A stretch of DNA of 34,701 nt from an uncultured Prevotellaceae bacterium (GTDB taxonomy: Bacteria; Bacteroidota; Bacteroidia; Bacteroidales; Bacteroidaceae), in assembly GCA_902765585.1 (NCBI GenBank), contig CACXAG010000029.1, forward strand, positions 1 to 34,701, in the 5' to 3' direction. Positions 17,805 through 26,771 of this stretch are shown piece by piece. Every line of letters starts with the position of its first letter. Within the stretch, counting starts at the first letter, position 1. A program made the translations under genes and the position numbers. Under the pieces are notes generated by a model, which worked only from the letters and a program-made list of their open reading frames with translations, had not been told where the DNA came from and searched no databases.

Positions 17805-20088
17805 ATGATGAAAAAAGCATTATTACTAACCGCATTCCTGAGCGCCAGCATGATGGCCAGCGCTCAGGAAAAACTGTATGCTGACGAATTCCCCTTAGGG
17901 GATGTCACGCTACTCGACGGACCGCTGAAGAAGGCCCGTGACCTGAATATCCAGACACTGCTGAAGTACGACAACGACCGTCTGCTGGCACCTTACCTGA
18001 AGGAGGCCGGACTGACGCCCAAGGGCACGTCATACCGCAACTGGGACGGACTTGACGGACACGTCGGAGGACACTACCTGACAGCTATGGCCATCAACGC
18101 CGCCACAGGCAATGAAGAGTGCCAACGGCGTATGGAATACTGGATTAGCGAGTTGCAACGCTGTGCCGACGCCAATGCCAAGAACCACCCCGAATGGGGC
18201 AAGGGCTATGTAGGTGGTGTTCCAGGCAGCGACCGCGTCTGGGGCAACTTTAAGAAGGGCGACTTCGGCGCCTACTATGGCGCTTGGGTACCTTTTTATA
18301 ATATTCACAAGATGTATGCTGGTCTGCGAGACGCTTGGCTCTATTGCGGTAACGAACAAGCCAAGCAGCTCTTCCTGGGTTTCTGCGACTGGGCTATCGA
18401 CCTGACATCTGGCCTCACCGACGCCCAGATGGAGCGTGCCCTCGATACCGAGCATGGCGGCATGAACGAGGTACTGGCCGATGCCTATGCCATCACTGGC
18501 GAGAAGAAGTACCTCGACGTGGCCCGTCGATTCTCTCACCGCCGACTGCTCCATCCGCTGATGGCGCGCCGCGACTGTTTAGACAACATGCACGCCAACA
18601 CACAGGTGCCCAAGGTCATCGGCTTCGAGCGCATCGCTGAACTGGCGGGCGACGAGGCATACCACACCGCTGGCGCCTTTCGTCGAGGACATCGACGGTC
18701 CCGAGTCGTGTAACACCAACAATATGCTGAAGCTGACCGAGGACCTGCACCGCCGCAACCCCGAAGCCCGTTATGCCGACTTCTATGAGCTGGCAACATT
18801 CAACCACATCCTCTCCACCCAGCATCCCCAGCATGGCGGCTACGTCTACTTCACCTCAGCCCGTCCGCGCCACTACCGCAACTACTCTGCGCCCAACGAG
18901 GCCATGTGGTGCTGCGTAGGCACAGGCATGGAGAACCACGGCAAATACGGCCAGTTTGTCTATACCCACGTGGGTGATGCCCTTTTCGTTAACCTCTTCG
19001 TGGCTTCCGAACTGAACTGGAAGGAGCGGGGCATCCGACTGCGCCAGCAGACGCAGTTCCCCTACAGCGAGACCAGCCGCATCACTGTCACGCAGGGCAA
19101 GGGCCGTTTCGCCCTGCAGGTGCGCTATCCCGGCTGGGTGAAGCCCGGCCAGTTCTCGGTCAAGGTGAACGGTCAGCCCGTGAGTATCATTACCGGCCCG
19201 TCATCGTATGTGACTATCGACCGTCAGTGGAAAAAGGGCGACGTGGTGGACATCACGTTCCCCATGCACAACAGCGTGCGCTACATGCCCAACCTCTCGC
19301 AGTATATCGCCCTGATGCATGGTCCCATCATGCTGGCCATGAAGACCGGCACCGAGGATCTGGCCATGCTGATAGCCGATGACAGCCGTTTCGGCCAGTT
19401 AGCCAGCGGCCGGAAGTTGCCCATCGACCAAGCACCTATCCTTATTAATAATCATATAGAGGACATTGCCCGCCAGTTGCAGCCCGTAGCCGGAAAGCCG
19501 CTACACTTTACGCTCTCGACCAAGATGGTCAACGAAATCCGTAACGAGCTGATGCCTTTCTTCGAACTGCACGACGCCCGCTACATGATGTACTGGCTGG
19601 CACTCAGCGAGGACAACTACAACGCCTACCTCGACCGCCTCGCCCGTCAGGAGCAGGAGCGTCAGGCCCTGGAAGCCCGCACCACCGACCGGGTGCAGCC
19701 TGGTGAGCAGCAGCCCGAGAGCGACCACTTCATGGAGACCGACGACTCATTTGTGGGCAATACCAACGACGTGTTCTACCGCGATGCCCGCGACAGCCAC
19801 TATTTCAGCTACCTGATGCAGACTGGCGGTCAGACCAACCTCGCTCTGCGCCTGAAATATTGGGGTGTCGGTGAATGGAAGAGCCACGAGTTCGACATCT
19901 ATGTCGACGATGTACTGGTGAAGGAAGTCAACAACACGGGCAAGTACCGCATCTCTGAATTCAAGTACGAGAGCTACCCCATTCCTGCCGAAGCACTGAA
20001 CGGCAAGCAGCAGGTACGCGTAAAATTCGTGGCCAAGCCGCACAAGCAGATTGGTGAGATTTATGAAGTAAGACTGGTGAAAGACTGA
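17805..20088 (+). pseudogene. GH127 (beta-L-arabinofuranosidase family) gene broken by an internal deletion
   Basis: GH127 enzymes release L-arabinose from plant glycans. The gene is in two frames. The first (17805-18713) has a signal peptide and the helical barrel from YADEFPLGDVTLLDGP to ELAGDEAYHTA, then runs into junk (GAFRRGHRRSRVV) and a stop. The second frame resumes at about 18680 with FVEDIDGPESCNTNNMLKL, the correct continuation, and holds WCCVGTGMENHGKY with the zinc/nucleophile cysteines, ending at 20088. Between YHTA and FVEDID, relatives have about 30 more residues (a segment with GGNSRRE), so about 90-100 bases of length 3n+2 are gone. The lost segment probably held the acid/base Glu. 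A sequencing or assembly error is possible, since the rest is undecayed. The stop overlaps the GH9 start (TGATG). Confidence 0.88.
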
Positions 20089-21818
20089 TGAGAAAGCAAT
20101 TATTGATGATGGTCCTTGCGTGTGTCACACTGGGGCTCCAGGCCAAGGACGGTGTGCAGTTGCGCCGCAATCAAGTGGGCTGTTATCCGGGACAAGAGAA
20201 AGTCATCGTCATCGAGGGTACCAATCCTGGCGGCAAGTTACGCATCACGACACCCGACGGCAAGGTGCTGAAGGCCAAGAACGTCCGGCGTGCCGTATCG
20301 CCGCTCTCCGGCAAGACACGCTATGTCGTGGACTTAGGCAGCCTGGCAACTACGGGCGACTACCGCCTGACGCTTGGTAAGGAGTCGTGCGTACTGCATG
20401 TCAGCGAGCAGCCCTACCACGATATCGCCAAGTCATCGCTACGCCTGTTCTACCTCATACGTTCGGGTATCGCCATCGAACAGGGTGGTGCCTACAACCG
20501 TCCCCTCGGACATCCCGACACTCATGTGCTGGTACACAACTCGGCAGCCTCAACATTACGTCCGGCAGGCACTGTCATCAACTCGCCGTTGGGCTGGTAT
20601 GATGCTGGCGACTATAATAAATATGTGGTAAACTCGGCATTCAGCATCGGCCTCATGTTTGTAGCCTACGAACAGCTGTGCGACTATTTCGCCAGTCTGA
20701 ACACCAACATCCCCGAAAGCAGCAATGTGACCCCCGATTTTCTGGATGAGATGATGTTCAACCTACGCTGGCTGATGACCATGCAGGATCCCTACGATGG
20801 TGGCGTCTATCATAAGCTGACCACACCTAATTTCGAGAGTTTCATCATGCCTACGGACTGCAAGCAGCCGCGCTATGTCGTAGCTAAGAGCGTCACCGCC
20901 ACGCTCGACTTTGCTGCCGTCATGGCTGATGCTGCTCGACTCTTCGAGCCGTACCAGCAGGACTATCCCGGATTCCCGGCACAGGCTGCAGCTATGGCTG
21001 AGCGCGCCTTTCAGTGGGCCAAAGAGCATCCTATGGCCTTCTATCGCCAACGCGAGCTGAAAGATCCCGCCGTGACAACTGGCGAGTATGGCGACGGCAA
21101 CGCCAGCGATGAGTTCTTCTGGGCCGCATCGGCACTCTGGCGACTGACGGGCAAGCAGCAGTATCTCACTGATGCACAACAGTATCAGCCCCAGCAGTTC
21201 ACCACACCTTCATGGGGCAGTCTGGCATCACTCGGTGCCTTCGAATGGCTGGCACTCCAGAAGTCAGAGGTCAAAGGTGAGGCAGCACAGTTACGCGAAA
21301 TCATGCTGCGCCAGCTCCTCGACTACTGCGACAATGCTGTCAAGGGCACTGACCAATCGTCGTTCCAGTCACCTTACGGCAACAAGGCATCGGACTTCGG
21401 CTGGGGTTGTTTGGCTGAACATTGCTGTTGTCAAGCACTGTTGCTACTTTATGCCGACCAGATGACAGGCACTACAAAGTACCGCCGCTACGCACTACAG
21501 AATGCCGACTACCTGTTGGGCCGCAATGCCACAGGCTACTGCTTCGTCACTGGCTTCGGCGACTATAGTCCCATGCATCCACATCACCGTCCATCAGCAG
21601 CCGACGGCATAGTGGCTCCCTTCCCAGGCATGCTCGTGGGCGGTCCAAACCCTGGTCAGCAGGACAAGAAGGACATGCACAATGCCACCTACCCCTCAAA
21701 CGTCCCCGACGAGTCATACATCGACGATGATGAGTCGTATGCCTCCAACGAGATTGCCATCAACTGGAACGCTTCCCTTGTGGCCTTCCTCTGCTGGCTC
21801 GACGCACTACGTCAATAA
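20088..21818 (+). CDS. Secreted GH9 cellulase/endoglucanase with N-terminal Ig-like domain
   Basis: Inverting beta-glucanase that cuts beta-1,4-glucan chains. 576 residues: signal peptide (1-19, ends near LQA), Ig-like CelD-N domain (about 22-105, from VQLRRNQVGCYPGQEKV), then the (alpha/alpha)6 barrel. Catalytic residues seen: the DAGD pair D172/D175 in GWYDAGDYNKY, the His motif MHPHHRPSAAD, and the proton donor E555 in SNEIAINWNAS. Length and order are normal for Bacteroidetes GH9. The start overlaps the GH127 stop by one base, so the two were a translationally coupled pair for plant cell-wall breakdown. The stop is immediately adjacent to the convergent ccsBA stop; a hairpin with a T-run at 22105-22146 may terminate its transcript. 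Confidence 0.93.
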   Translation: MRKQLLMMVLACVTLGLQAKDGVQLRRNQVGCYPGQEKVIVIEGTNPGGKLRITTPDGKVLKAKNVRRAVSPLSGKTRYVVDLGSLATTGDYRLTLGKESCVLHVSEQPYHDIAKSSLRLFYLIRSGIAIEQGGAYNRPLGHPDTHVLVHNSAASTLRPAGTVINSPLGWYDAGDYNKYVVNSAFSIGLMFVAYEQLCDYFASLNTNIPESSNVTPDFLDEMMFNLRWLMTMQDPYDGGVYHKLTTPNFESFIMPTDCKQPRYVVAKSVTATLDFAAVMADAARLFEPYQQDYPGFPAQAAAMAERAFQWAKEHPMAFYRQRELKDPAVTTGEYGDGNASDEFFWAASALWRLTGKQQYLTDAQQYQPQQFTTPSWGSLASLGAFEWLALQKSEVKGEAAQLREIMLRQLLDYCDNAVKGTDQSSFQSPYGNKASDFGWGCLAEHCCCQALLLLYADQMTGTTKYRRYALQNADYLLGRNATGYCFVTGFGDYSPMHPHHRPSAADGIVAPFPGMLVGGPNPGQQDKKDMHNATYPSNVPDESYIDDDESYASNEIAINWNASLVAFLCWLDALRQ

Positions 21819-23816
21819 TCAGGCATAGCTGTGCATACCGCCCAATAAATAATTCACGCCGAAATAGGTGATGATGACGGCCAGAAAAGCCACCACGATG
21901 TAGGTGTGGTAACGAAGAGGTGCACGGAGAGCGGTCAGTGATGAGCGGTGCAATGGCACGGCATAGACCATCAGCGTGATGAGCGCCCACGACTCCTTGG
22001 GGTCCCACGACCAGTAGTTACCCCACGACACATTGGCCCACACAGCACCGAGGAAGATGCCGATGGTAAGCAGGAACACGGCGGGGTACAGCAGAAACTG
22101 AGATAAGGCAGTGGTTCTTTCAAGAACTGCTGCCTTTTTCTTTTTATTTAAAAGGAAAGCGTAGATGCCTAACATCATCTGCAGCGCAAACAGGGCGTAT
22201 GCACACATCACCGTCATCACATGGAGAGACAGCAACGGCGACTGTAGCACGGGCATCAGTGGCGTAATCTCCGAACCGCTTCCCGTCATCATGGCCACCA
22301 ACAGACAGCACAGAGCTGCCAACGGACCAATGACAAGAATGATGCGTACCTGACGGAACAGAACAATGGTCAGTACCAACAATATCCACGCCATAAAGAG
22401 CATCGTCTCGTAGCCGTTGCTAAGGGGAATATGTCCGCTGAGCCACCAGCGCAGCCCCAGTTGCAGGGTGATGAGCACCGGAAACTTGATGCTACGCAAT
22501 TTATTGTAGAAGAGTTCTGCCTGGGTTTTGTTCTCAGTAGGCAGTACGTCACCTATCATATCACGCTGGAAAAGCTTTATTTTGGCGACGATTTCAAGAG
22601 CCCTGTCATGCTGACCCGTCACAATAGCCTCAGTGAGAAAATCCATGGATTGCTTGATGAAGAACTGCTCCTTCACAGGGATTTCCCGTGGCAGCACCTG
22701 TCCACCTGGGGAATACCAAGTAATAGACGAGTGGTGGTTGGTGAGAGTTGAGAAGCGATACGGAAAAATCTTGGTAAACTGACCGCTGTAGAACATCTCG
22801 GCCACGGCTTTCCGCTCGTCGGCACCCTTCTTCTTGGGATTGTTGAGTAGCAGTTCCTGCTCCCACGGCATATAGTAAATCATCCAACTGAAAAACACCT
22901 CGTCAGCGGAATAGCCCTTCCACGAGGCACTGCCAGTCATCTTCATGGTGAAGTCAGTGGCCACGGTGTTCAACGGACAGATACGGTCGTTGTAGAGTAC
23001 CTGGATAGTACCCATGCGATGGGCGATATCGGCAGGGATGACAGGAAGAGGCGAGGAATTAGCATGGACGGTAATACTCACCAATAATAATGCCATCATC
23101 ATGGCCTTCCGATAGAGGGTACGCATCTGCGTCTTTCGCGAAAAGAGCGTAGCGATAATGCCAAATAATAATAAAAGGTAGCCAACATAGGTAATGGCGA
23201 TGCCGTAGGGGTCGTAGCTCAGCCCCAACGTGACACCCTCTCCGTCGTTGTCGTAACTCTGCTGGAACAGGCGATAGCCGTCGATGTAGCCGATGTGGTT
23301 CATGGATACGAGAATCTCGTCTGATGGTGTCTCAACAACTGTGGACTGTAAAAACTGTATGACGCTCTGGTAGTCAAGGGGTGCATCGGTACCAGGGTAG
23401 TTGATAATACGGAACTCTTTCAGCGTCAGGGTGAAGGGGAGGTGTTCTACGCGACGGTCATTGTCGACGTAGACCTTTTCCGGGATGCCGGTACGGAGGC
23501 GGACGGTGCCGCGGCGGGCCGTGAGGTGGGTGGTCAATGCACCTGCCAGTATCACCACGAACGACGCATGCAGCAGGAATACCGCCACTCGTTTATACAG
23601 CCTTTGCTTCATGATATAGGCTAAGGACGCTACCGTGAGCATCCCCCACAATACCGAGAACCACCACGCACCGTAGATATGCTCACCTACGAACGCCGTG
23701 CCGTGGTATTTCTCTACGATAGTGGCAATCCCTATACACGCCACGATGAGCGTGTATAGGGCGAAAATAGTTATCTTGTTTAGTTTCAAAGTCACAAAGA
23801 ATACGAATCTTGCCAT
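21819..23816 (-). CDS. ccsBA: Cytochrome c biogenesis protein CcsBA (fused ResB-CcsA haem lyase)
   Basis: System II cytochrome c synthase: exports haem and attaches it to CxxCH motifs outside the cytoplasmic membrane. 665 residues. The N-terminal ResB-like half has helices at about residues 10-33, 50-66, 74-95 and again near 205-225, with a periplasmic domain before and after the last one. The C-terminal CcsA half has several helices and the haem-handling WWD motif WGNYWSWDPKESW (from 598), preceded by GAVWANVS. It is the last gene of the minus-strand operon, 12 bases after the dihaem gene, whose product has two CxxCH motifs; that is a direct functional fit. A cytoplasmic loop (NKKKKAAVLERTTAL) is encoded by the DNA that forms the plus-strand terminator-like hairpin. 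Confidence 0.92.
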   Translation of the reverse strand: MARFVFFVTLKLNKITIFALYTLIVACIGIATIVEKYHGTAFVGEHIYGAWWFSVLWGMLTVASLAYIMKQRLYKRVAVFLLHASFVVILAGALTTHLTARRGTVRLRTGIPEKVYVDNDRRVEHLPFTLTLKEFRIINYPGTDAPLDYQSVIQFLQSTVVETPSDEILVSMNHIGYIDGYRLFQQSYDNDGEGVTLGLSYDPYGIAITYVGYLLLLFGIIATLFSRKTQMRTLYRKAMMMALLLVSITVHANSSPLPVIPADIAHRMGTIQVLYNDRICPLNTVATDFTMKMTGSASWKGYSADEVFFSWMIYYMPWEQELLLNNPKKKGADERKAVAEMFYSGQFTKIFPYRFSTLTNHHSSITWYSPGGQVLPREIPVKEQFFIKQSMDFLTEAIVTGQHDRALEIVAKIKLFQRDMIGDVLPTENKTQAELFYNKLRSIKFPVLITLQLGLRWWLSGHIPLSNGYETMLFMAWILLVLTIVLFRQVRIILVIGPLAALCCLLVAMMTGSGSEITPLMPVLQSPLLSLHVMTVMCAYALFALQMMLGIYAFLLNKKKKAAVLERTTALSQFLLYPAVFLLTIGIFLGAVWANVSWGNYWSWDPKESWALITLMVYAVPLHRSSLTALRAPLRYHTYIVVAFLAVIITYFGVNYLLGGMHSYA
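22105..22146 (+). terminator. Intrinsic-terminator-like hairpin inside ccsBA, on the opposite strand
   Basis: On the plus strand, 22105-22119 pairs fully with 22122-22136 (15 pairs, two of them G-T) around a 2-base loop and runs into T5-C-T5. It is about 290 bases downstream of the GH9 stop and oriented to end that transcript. Confidence 0.5.
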
Positions 23817-23828
23817 CCCTGGCAGCAG

Positions 23829-25526
23829 TTAGATACTCTCTATGAAGAAGACAACCTGATCGCGCTCCTTCTTCGACAGGTTACGGAACTTCACGACGGT
23901 CTGGTAGGCATCGCTCTGTCCGCCTTCGTCCCTACAACCGTGCCACATAATGGCTTCCAGCACGTTGCGGGCACGGCAGTCGTGCAAGCGCTCGGTGCCA
24001 CTGCCCGTCTTGCCAGCCAGACCACGTCCCCACAATGGCGTGGTGCGACACCAACCAGTGCGGATGTCGTTCTTCATCCATAGGCGGTGCTGCACGAAGT
24101 CGGTATAGGGCCATATCTTCTGGTGGGGATAGCGGGGCATGTCGCTGTTGGCAAACAACCTGTTGGGGTCCTGAATGTTGTCATCGCCCGTCTGCCACGA
24201 GGGACGGTGACAAGCGGCACAGCCTATTTGCGAAAAGAGTTCCTTACCCTTCTTAAAATCCTCAGTAGTGGTATTGCGAGCGGCAGGGACGGCCAGACCG
24301 CGGTGCCAAATCATTAGGTTCTTATACTGGTCCTGCGTCATCTCGGCATCGAGCTGTTTGCTGGTCAGGTAGGTGTAGATATCCTTTTCCAGATCACCGG
24401 TATGCCATTCAGGATGTGCCTTTGCAGGGTCCATGCGGTTGATGTACTCCTCAAAGCCTGCCTGCACCTCCTTATCCTTCGACGACTTTGTGGCATAGTA
24501 GATGCCGGCGAGGTCGAGGTAGTGGTATCTGCGGTCAGGACGTGTCACGTTGGTGATGTTCCAGATGGCATTGGCCCCGGCGGCGTCAAGTATAGGACCA
24601 CGCGAGAGGGCATAGGTATAGCGGCGCACATACTTGGTGCCGTCGCCTTGCAGCGAGTTTGAGTAATAGCTGTTCCAGGTGTTCGTCGCTTGGTTCCACA
24701 TAGCAGGATTGAGTGCATCGGTGCGACCGATGCTGTTGAAGTACTTGCTTTCCGACTCCCACTGGGCGGTGATGTCTGCGTCGGGAATGGCATCGGTCAG
24801 GCCAGTACCGTAGATGCCGATAGTAGACTCTAACAGCACGCCGACCTCCGCGTTGTACTGCGCCTCGTCGAGCGTCACGTCAACACCGCCACGAGCAACC
24901 ACCACAGGTGCATAGTAGGCGCTGTAGGGAATCGTCACCTCGGGATAGATGAGCTCATAGGTCTCGCCGTCAGGGAAGCGGTTGCCCCATTCGTCGGTAT
25001 AATTGTTCCACGCTATCTTAACCTGCTCCTCGTCAATAGGTGCCTTGAAGGGCTTCACGGCACCCGTCTGCGGCATGCCGGCCACGGAGCGGATATAGGC
25101 GTTGGTGGTCTTGTCGTAGATGACTAGCAGATAGCCGTTGCGGTGGTTGTCGGCCTTGTATTCCGTCTGACGGGCACCGTGCCCATAGCCAGGATGACAG
25201 TAAAGACAGCCGCGGCGCACGTACACCGGTCCCAGGCCGTGGAAGGCACCGTCGGTGTTCGTATTGTAGTCCTTCTCGAAAAGGTATTCACCCTCGTTAA
25301 AGGCTGTCATCATACCCTCGTTGACCACAGCCTTGGTGGGCTGTTTAAAAGCCGTCGAGGAATTCTCTGCGGTGGTGCCAAGCAGACCGCCGGCATAATA
25401 GTCCTCAGGGTAGTCGGTAGCCGTCGGCTCACCAATGTCCCACGATAGCGGCTGCGTCTCGTCGTCGCTACAGGAAGCGAAGACGAGAGCAGTACAAAAG
25501 ATTCCAATCAAAGAATATCTGTTCAT
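23829..25526 (-). CDS. Di-haem oxidoreductase-family lipoprotein (DUF1111-type)
   Basis: A 565-residue c-type cytochrome of the di-haem 'thiol oxidoreductase' family, related to bacterial cytochrome c peroxidases and often found beside imelysin genes. A lipoprotein signal ends in VFASC (C19), followed by SDDE, the kind of acidic tail that sends Bacteroidetes lipoproteins to the cell surface. Two haem sites are present: CLYCH (107-111) and CAACH (436-440). The conserved C-terminal segment reads TTPLWGRG ... ERLHDCRARNVLEAIMWHGC. Two glycines I expect there (LHDGRA, WHGG) are cysteines, C517 and C531, which could form a disulphide. Electron partner and substrate are unknown. It lies 12 bases from both the imelysin gene and ccsBA. 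Confidence 0.9.
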   Translation of the reverse strand: MNRYSLIGIFCTALVFASCSDDETQPLSWDIGEPTATDYPEDYYAGGLLGTTAENSSTAFKQPTKAVVNEGMMTAFNEGEYLFEKDYNTNTDGAFHGLGPVYVRRGCLYCHPGYGHGARQTEYKADNHRNGYLLVIYDKTTNAYIRSVAGMPQTGAVKPFKAPIDEEQVKIAWNNYTDEWGNRFPDGETYELIYPEVTIPYSAYYAPVVVARGGVDVTLDEAQYNAEVGVLLESTIGIYGTGLTDAIPDADITAQWESESKYFNSIGRTDALNPAMWNQATNTWNSYYSNSLQGDGTKYVRRYTYALSRGPILDAAGANAIWNITNVTRPDRRYHYLDLAGIYYATKSSKDKEVQAGFEEYINRMDPAKAHPEWHTGDLEKDIYTYLTSKQLDAEMTQDQYKNLMIWHRGLAVPAARNTTTEDFKKGKELFSQIGCAACHRPSWQTGDDNIQDPNRLFANSDMPRYPHQKIWPYTDFVQHRLWMKNDIRTGWCRTTPLWGRGLAGKTGSGTERLHDCRARNVLEAIMWHGCRDEGGQSDAYQTVVKFRNLSKKERDQVVFFIESI

Positions 25527-25538
25527 GATTTCGACGTT

Positions 25539-26735
25539 TTATATCTTGATTTTAACGATACTCTGGTAGAGTTTCTGCGCATTGTCGGCCAGCAGACGGT
25601 AGGTAGCTACGACGACATTGTCAACATAGTTCTCGTTGATAACCTGACACTGCTTCTCTACTGTCTCGTTGCCTGCATAGCCTTTCAGCGTCTCTGCCAA
25701 CTCGCCCAGAGCATCGTCGAGTTCTTCGAGAGCATCGGTAGCAACCCCACACGAAGCATCAGAGTAATAGAGGGCGAACGGCGCCTTCATGGCCTTGATT
25801 TTAGCCAGCGCCTGATCGAGCTTCGCCTGCACAGTCTTGGCCTGGGCAGCGAGCGTGGCGTTGCCTGCATTCAGACAGAAATAGATGAGCGACTGGGCAT
25901 TGGGCGTCGTGGCATTGATGCTACCATAGAGGGCATTCTTGCACGAAACGATGTTATCGTAGAAATCAGTGATGGAGTTGTAGGCGTAAGGGGACTCGAT
26001 GTAATTGACGTCCGCATGCGAATAGGGCAGGCCTATCTTTGAGTCACCCACCTCGCCAATGATGTCCTGACAGCCGGAGATAATCTCCAAAGTGGCGTCG
26101 AGTGCCGTATCCCAGTCGCCCGTACCGGGGTTCTTGAATGCCTTGCCGAAATTTTGAAAACCGTCCAACGCGCCCTCCTGATTGCCGTCGTCATCGATGG
26201 CGAGGTGCGTAGCCACGTACTCCTTGGCTATGCGCTGGCGCTCGACATTGCTCTCCTTCGAGTCCCAGCAGGCCTCCAACGTAGCGGTGGCGTTGTAGAG
26301 ATCCTTGGCCACGGCGCAGATGTAGTCGTATTCCAACGTGGTAATCTGGTCTATGTTGCGGGGCTGTCCCTGACGGAAGAGGACATACTCCAGACCGTGG
26401 TAGCCCAGAATGCCGGAGTTGGCGGTCTTAATGAAGTTATCGAGGTTCGACATCGCCTTCGCGTCGCGGAGCACGTCAGCCAGGTCGTTAGCGGCAACGG
26501 GCCACGTGTCAGTATGCGGGTCAATGGAGTACACGTCGGCTGCACCGAAGAGGAATGCCTCGGTGTTCTCCCAGTTGGCGCGGGCGGTCTTCCAGTCCTT
26601 GCATGCCTGGTCGATTGCTGCCTGTGAACCGTTCACTACGTTGTTGTCGGCATCGTCATCGCTCGAACACGAAGCGAAGCCTGTCATCATCACGGCAGCC
26701 ATCGCTGCCATCGTCAAAAGATTCTTTGTTTTCAT
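25539..26735 (-). CDS. Imelysin (peptidase M75 / IrpA-like) lipoprotein
   Basis: Imelysins are iron-regulated, mostly helical two-repeat proteins linked to iron uptake; despite the peptidase label, no proteolysis is needed for that role. 398 residues with a lipoprotein signal (GFASC, C23) and an acidic SSDDDAD tail, suggesting surface exposure. The diagnostic G-x-H-x-x-E motif is present as GYHGLE (111-116), preceded by NLDNFIKTANSGIL. The second half has the typical LPYSHADVNYIESPYAYNS region. It is the second gene of the operon, 34 bases after the porin and 12 before the dihaem lipoprotein, echoing imelysin/di-haem gene pairs known from proteobacteria. Confidence 0.92.
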   Translation of the reverse strand: MKTKNLLTMAAMAAVMMTGFASCSSDDDADNNVVNGSQAAIDQACKDWKTARANWENTEAFLFGAADVYSIDPHTDTWPVAANDLADVLRDAKAMSNLDNFIKTANSGILGYHGLEYVLFRQGQPRNIDQITTLEYDYICAVAKDLYNATATLEACWDSKESNVERQRIAKEYVATHLAIDDDGNQEGALDGFQNFGKAFKNPGTGDWDTALDATLEIISGCQDIIGEVGDSKIGLPYSHADVNYIESPYAYNSITDFYDNIVSCKNALYGSINATTPNAQSLIYFCLNAGNATLAAQAKTVQAKLDQALAKIKAMKAPFALYYSDASCGVATDALEELDDALGELAETLKGYAGNETVEKQCQVINENYVDNVVVATYRLLADNAQKLYQSIVKIKI

Positions 26736-26750
26736 TGTTGCTTATCATTA

Positions 26751-26771
26751 AAATATCAATTATCCATTATC
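26751..26771 (-). repeat. 7-base array at the porin stop codon (GATAATN on the minus strand)
   Basis: On the plus strand AAATATC, AATTATC and CATTATC abut. The porin TGA stop (26772-26770) overlaps the array end. The same word recurs at 28176-28203 and, head to head, at 31363-31384. Confidence 0.75.

Noticed and set aside
17805..20088. Programmed ribosomal frameshift in the GH127 gene
   Set aside because: There is no slippery run at the junction, and about 30 codons are missing, which a frameshift would not explain.
25539..26735. Imelysin as an active metallopeptidase
   Set aside because: The GxHxxE motif is not the HxxE-type zinc site of true peptidases, and the family is linked to iron uptake rather than proteolysis.
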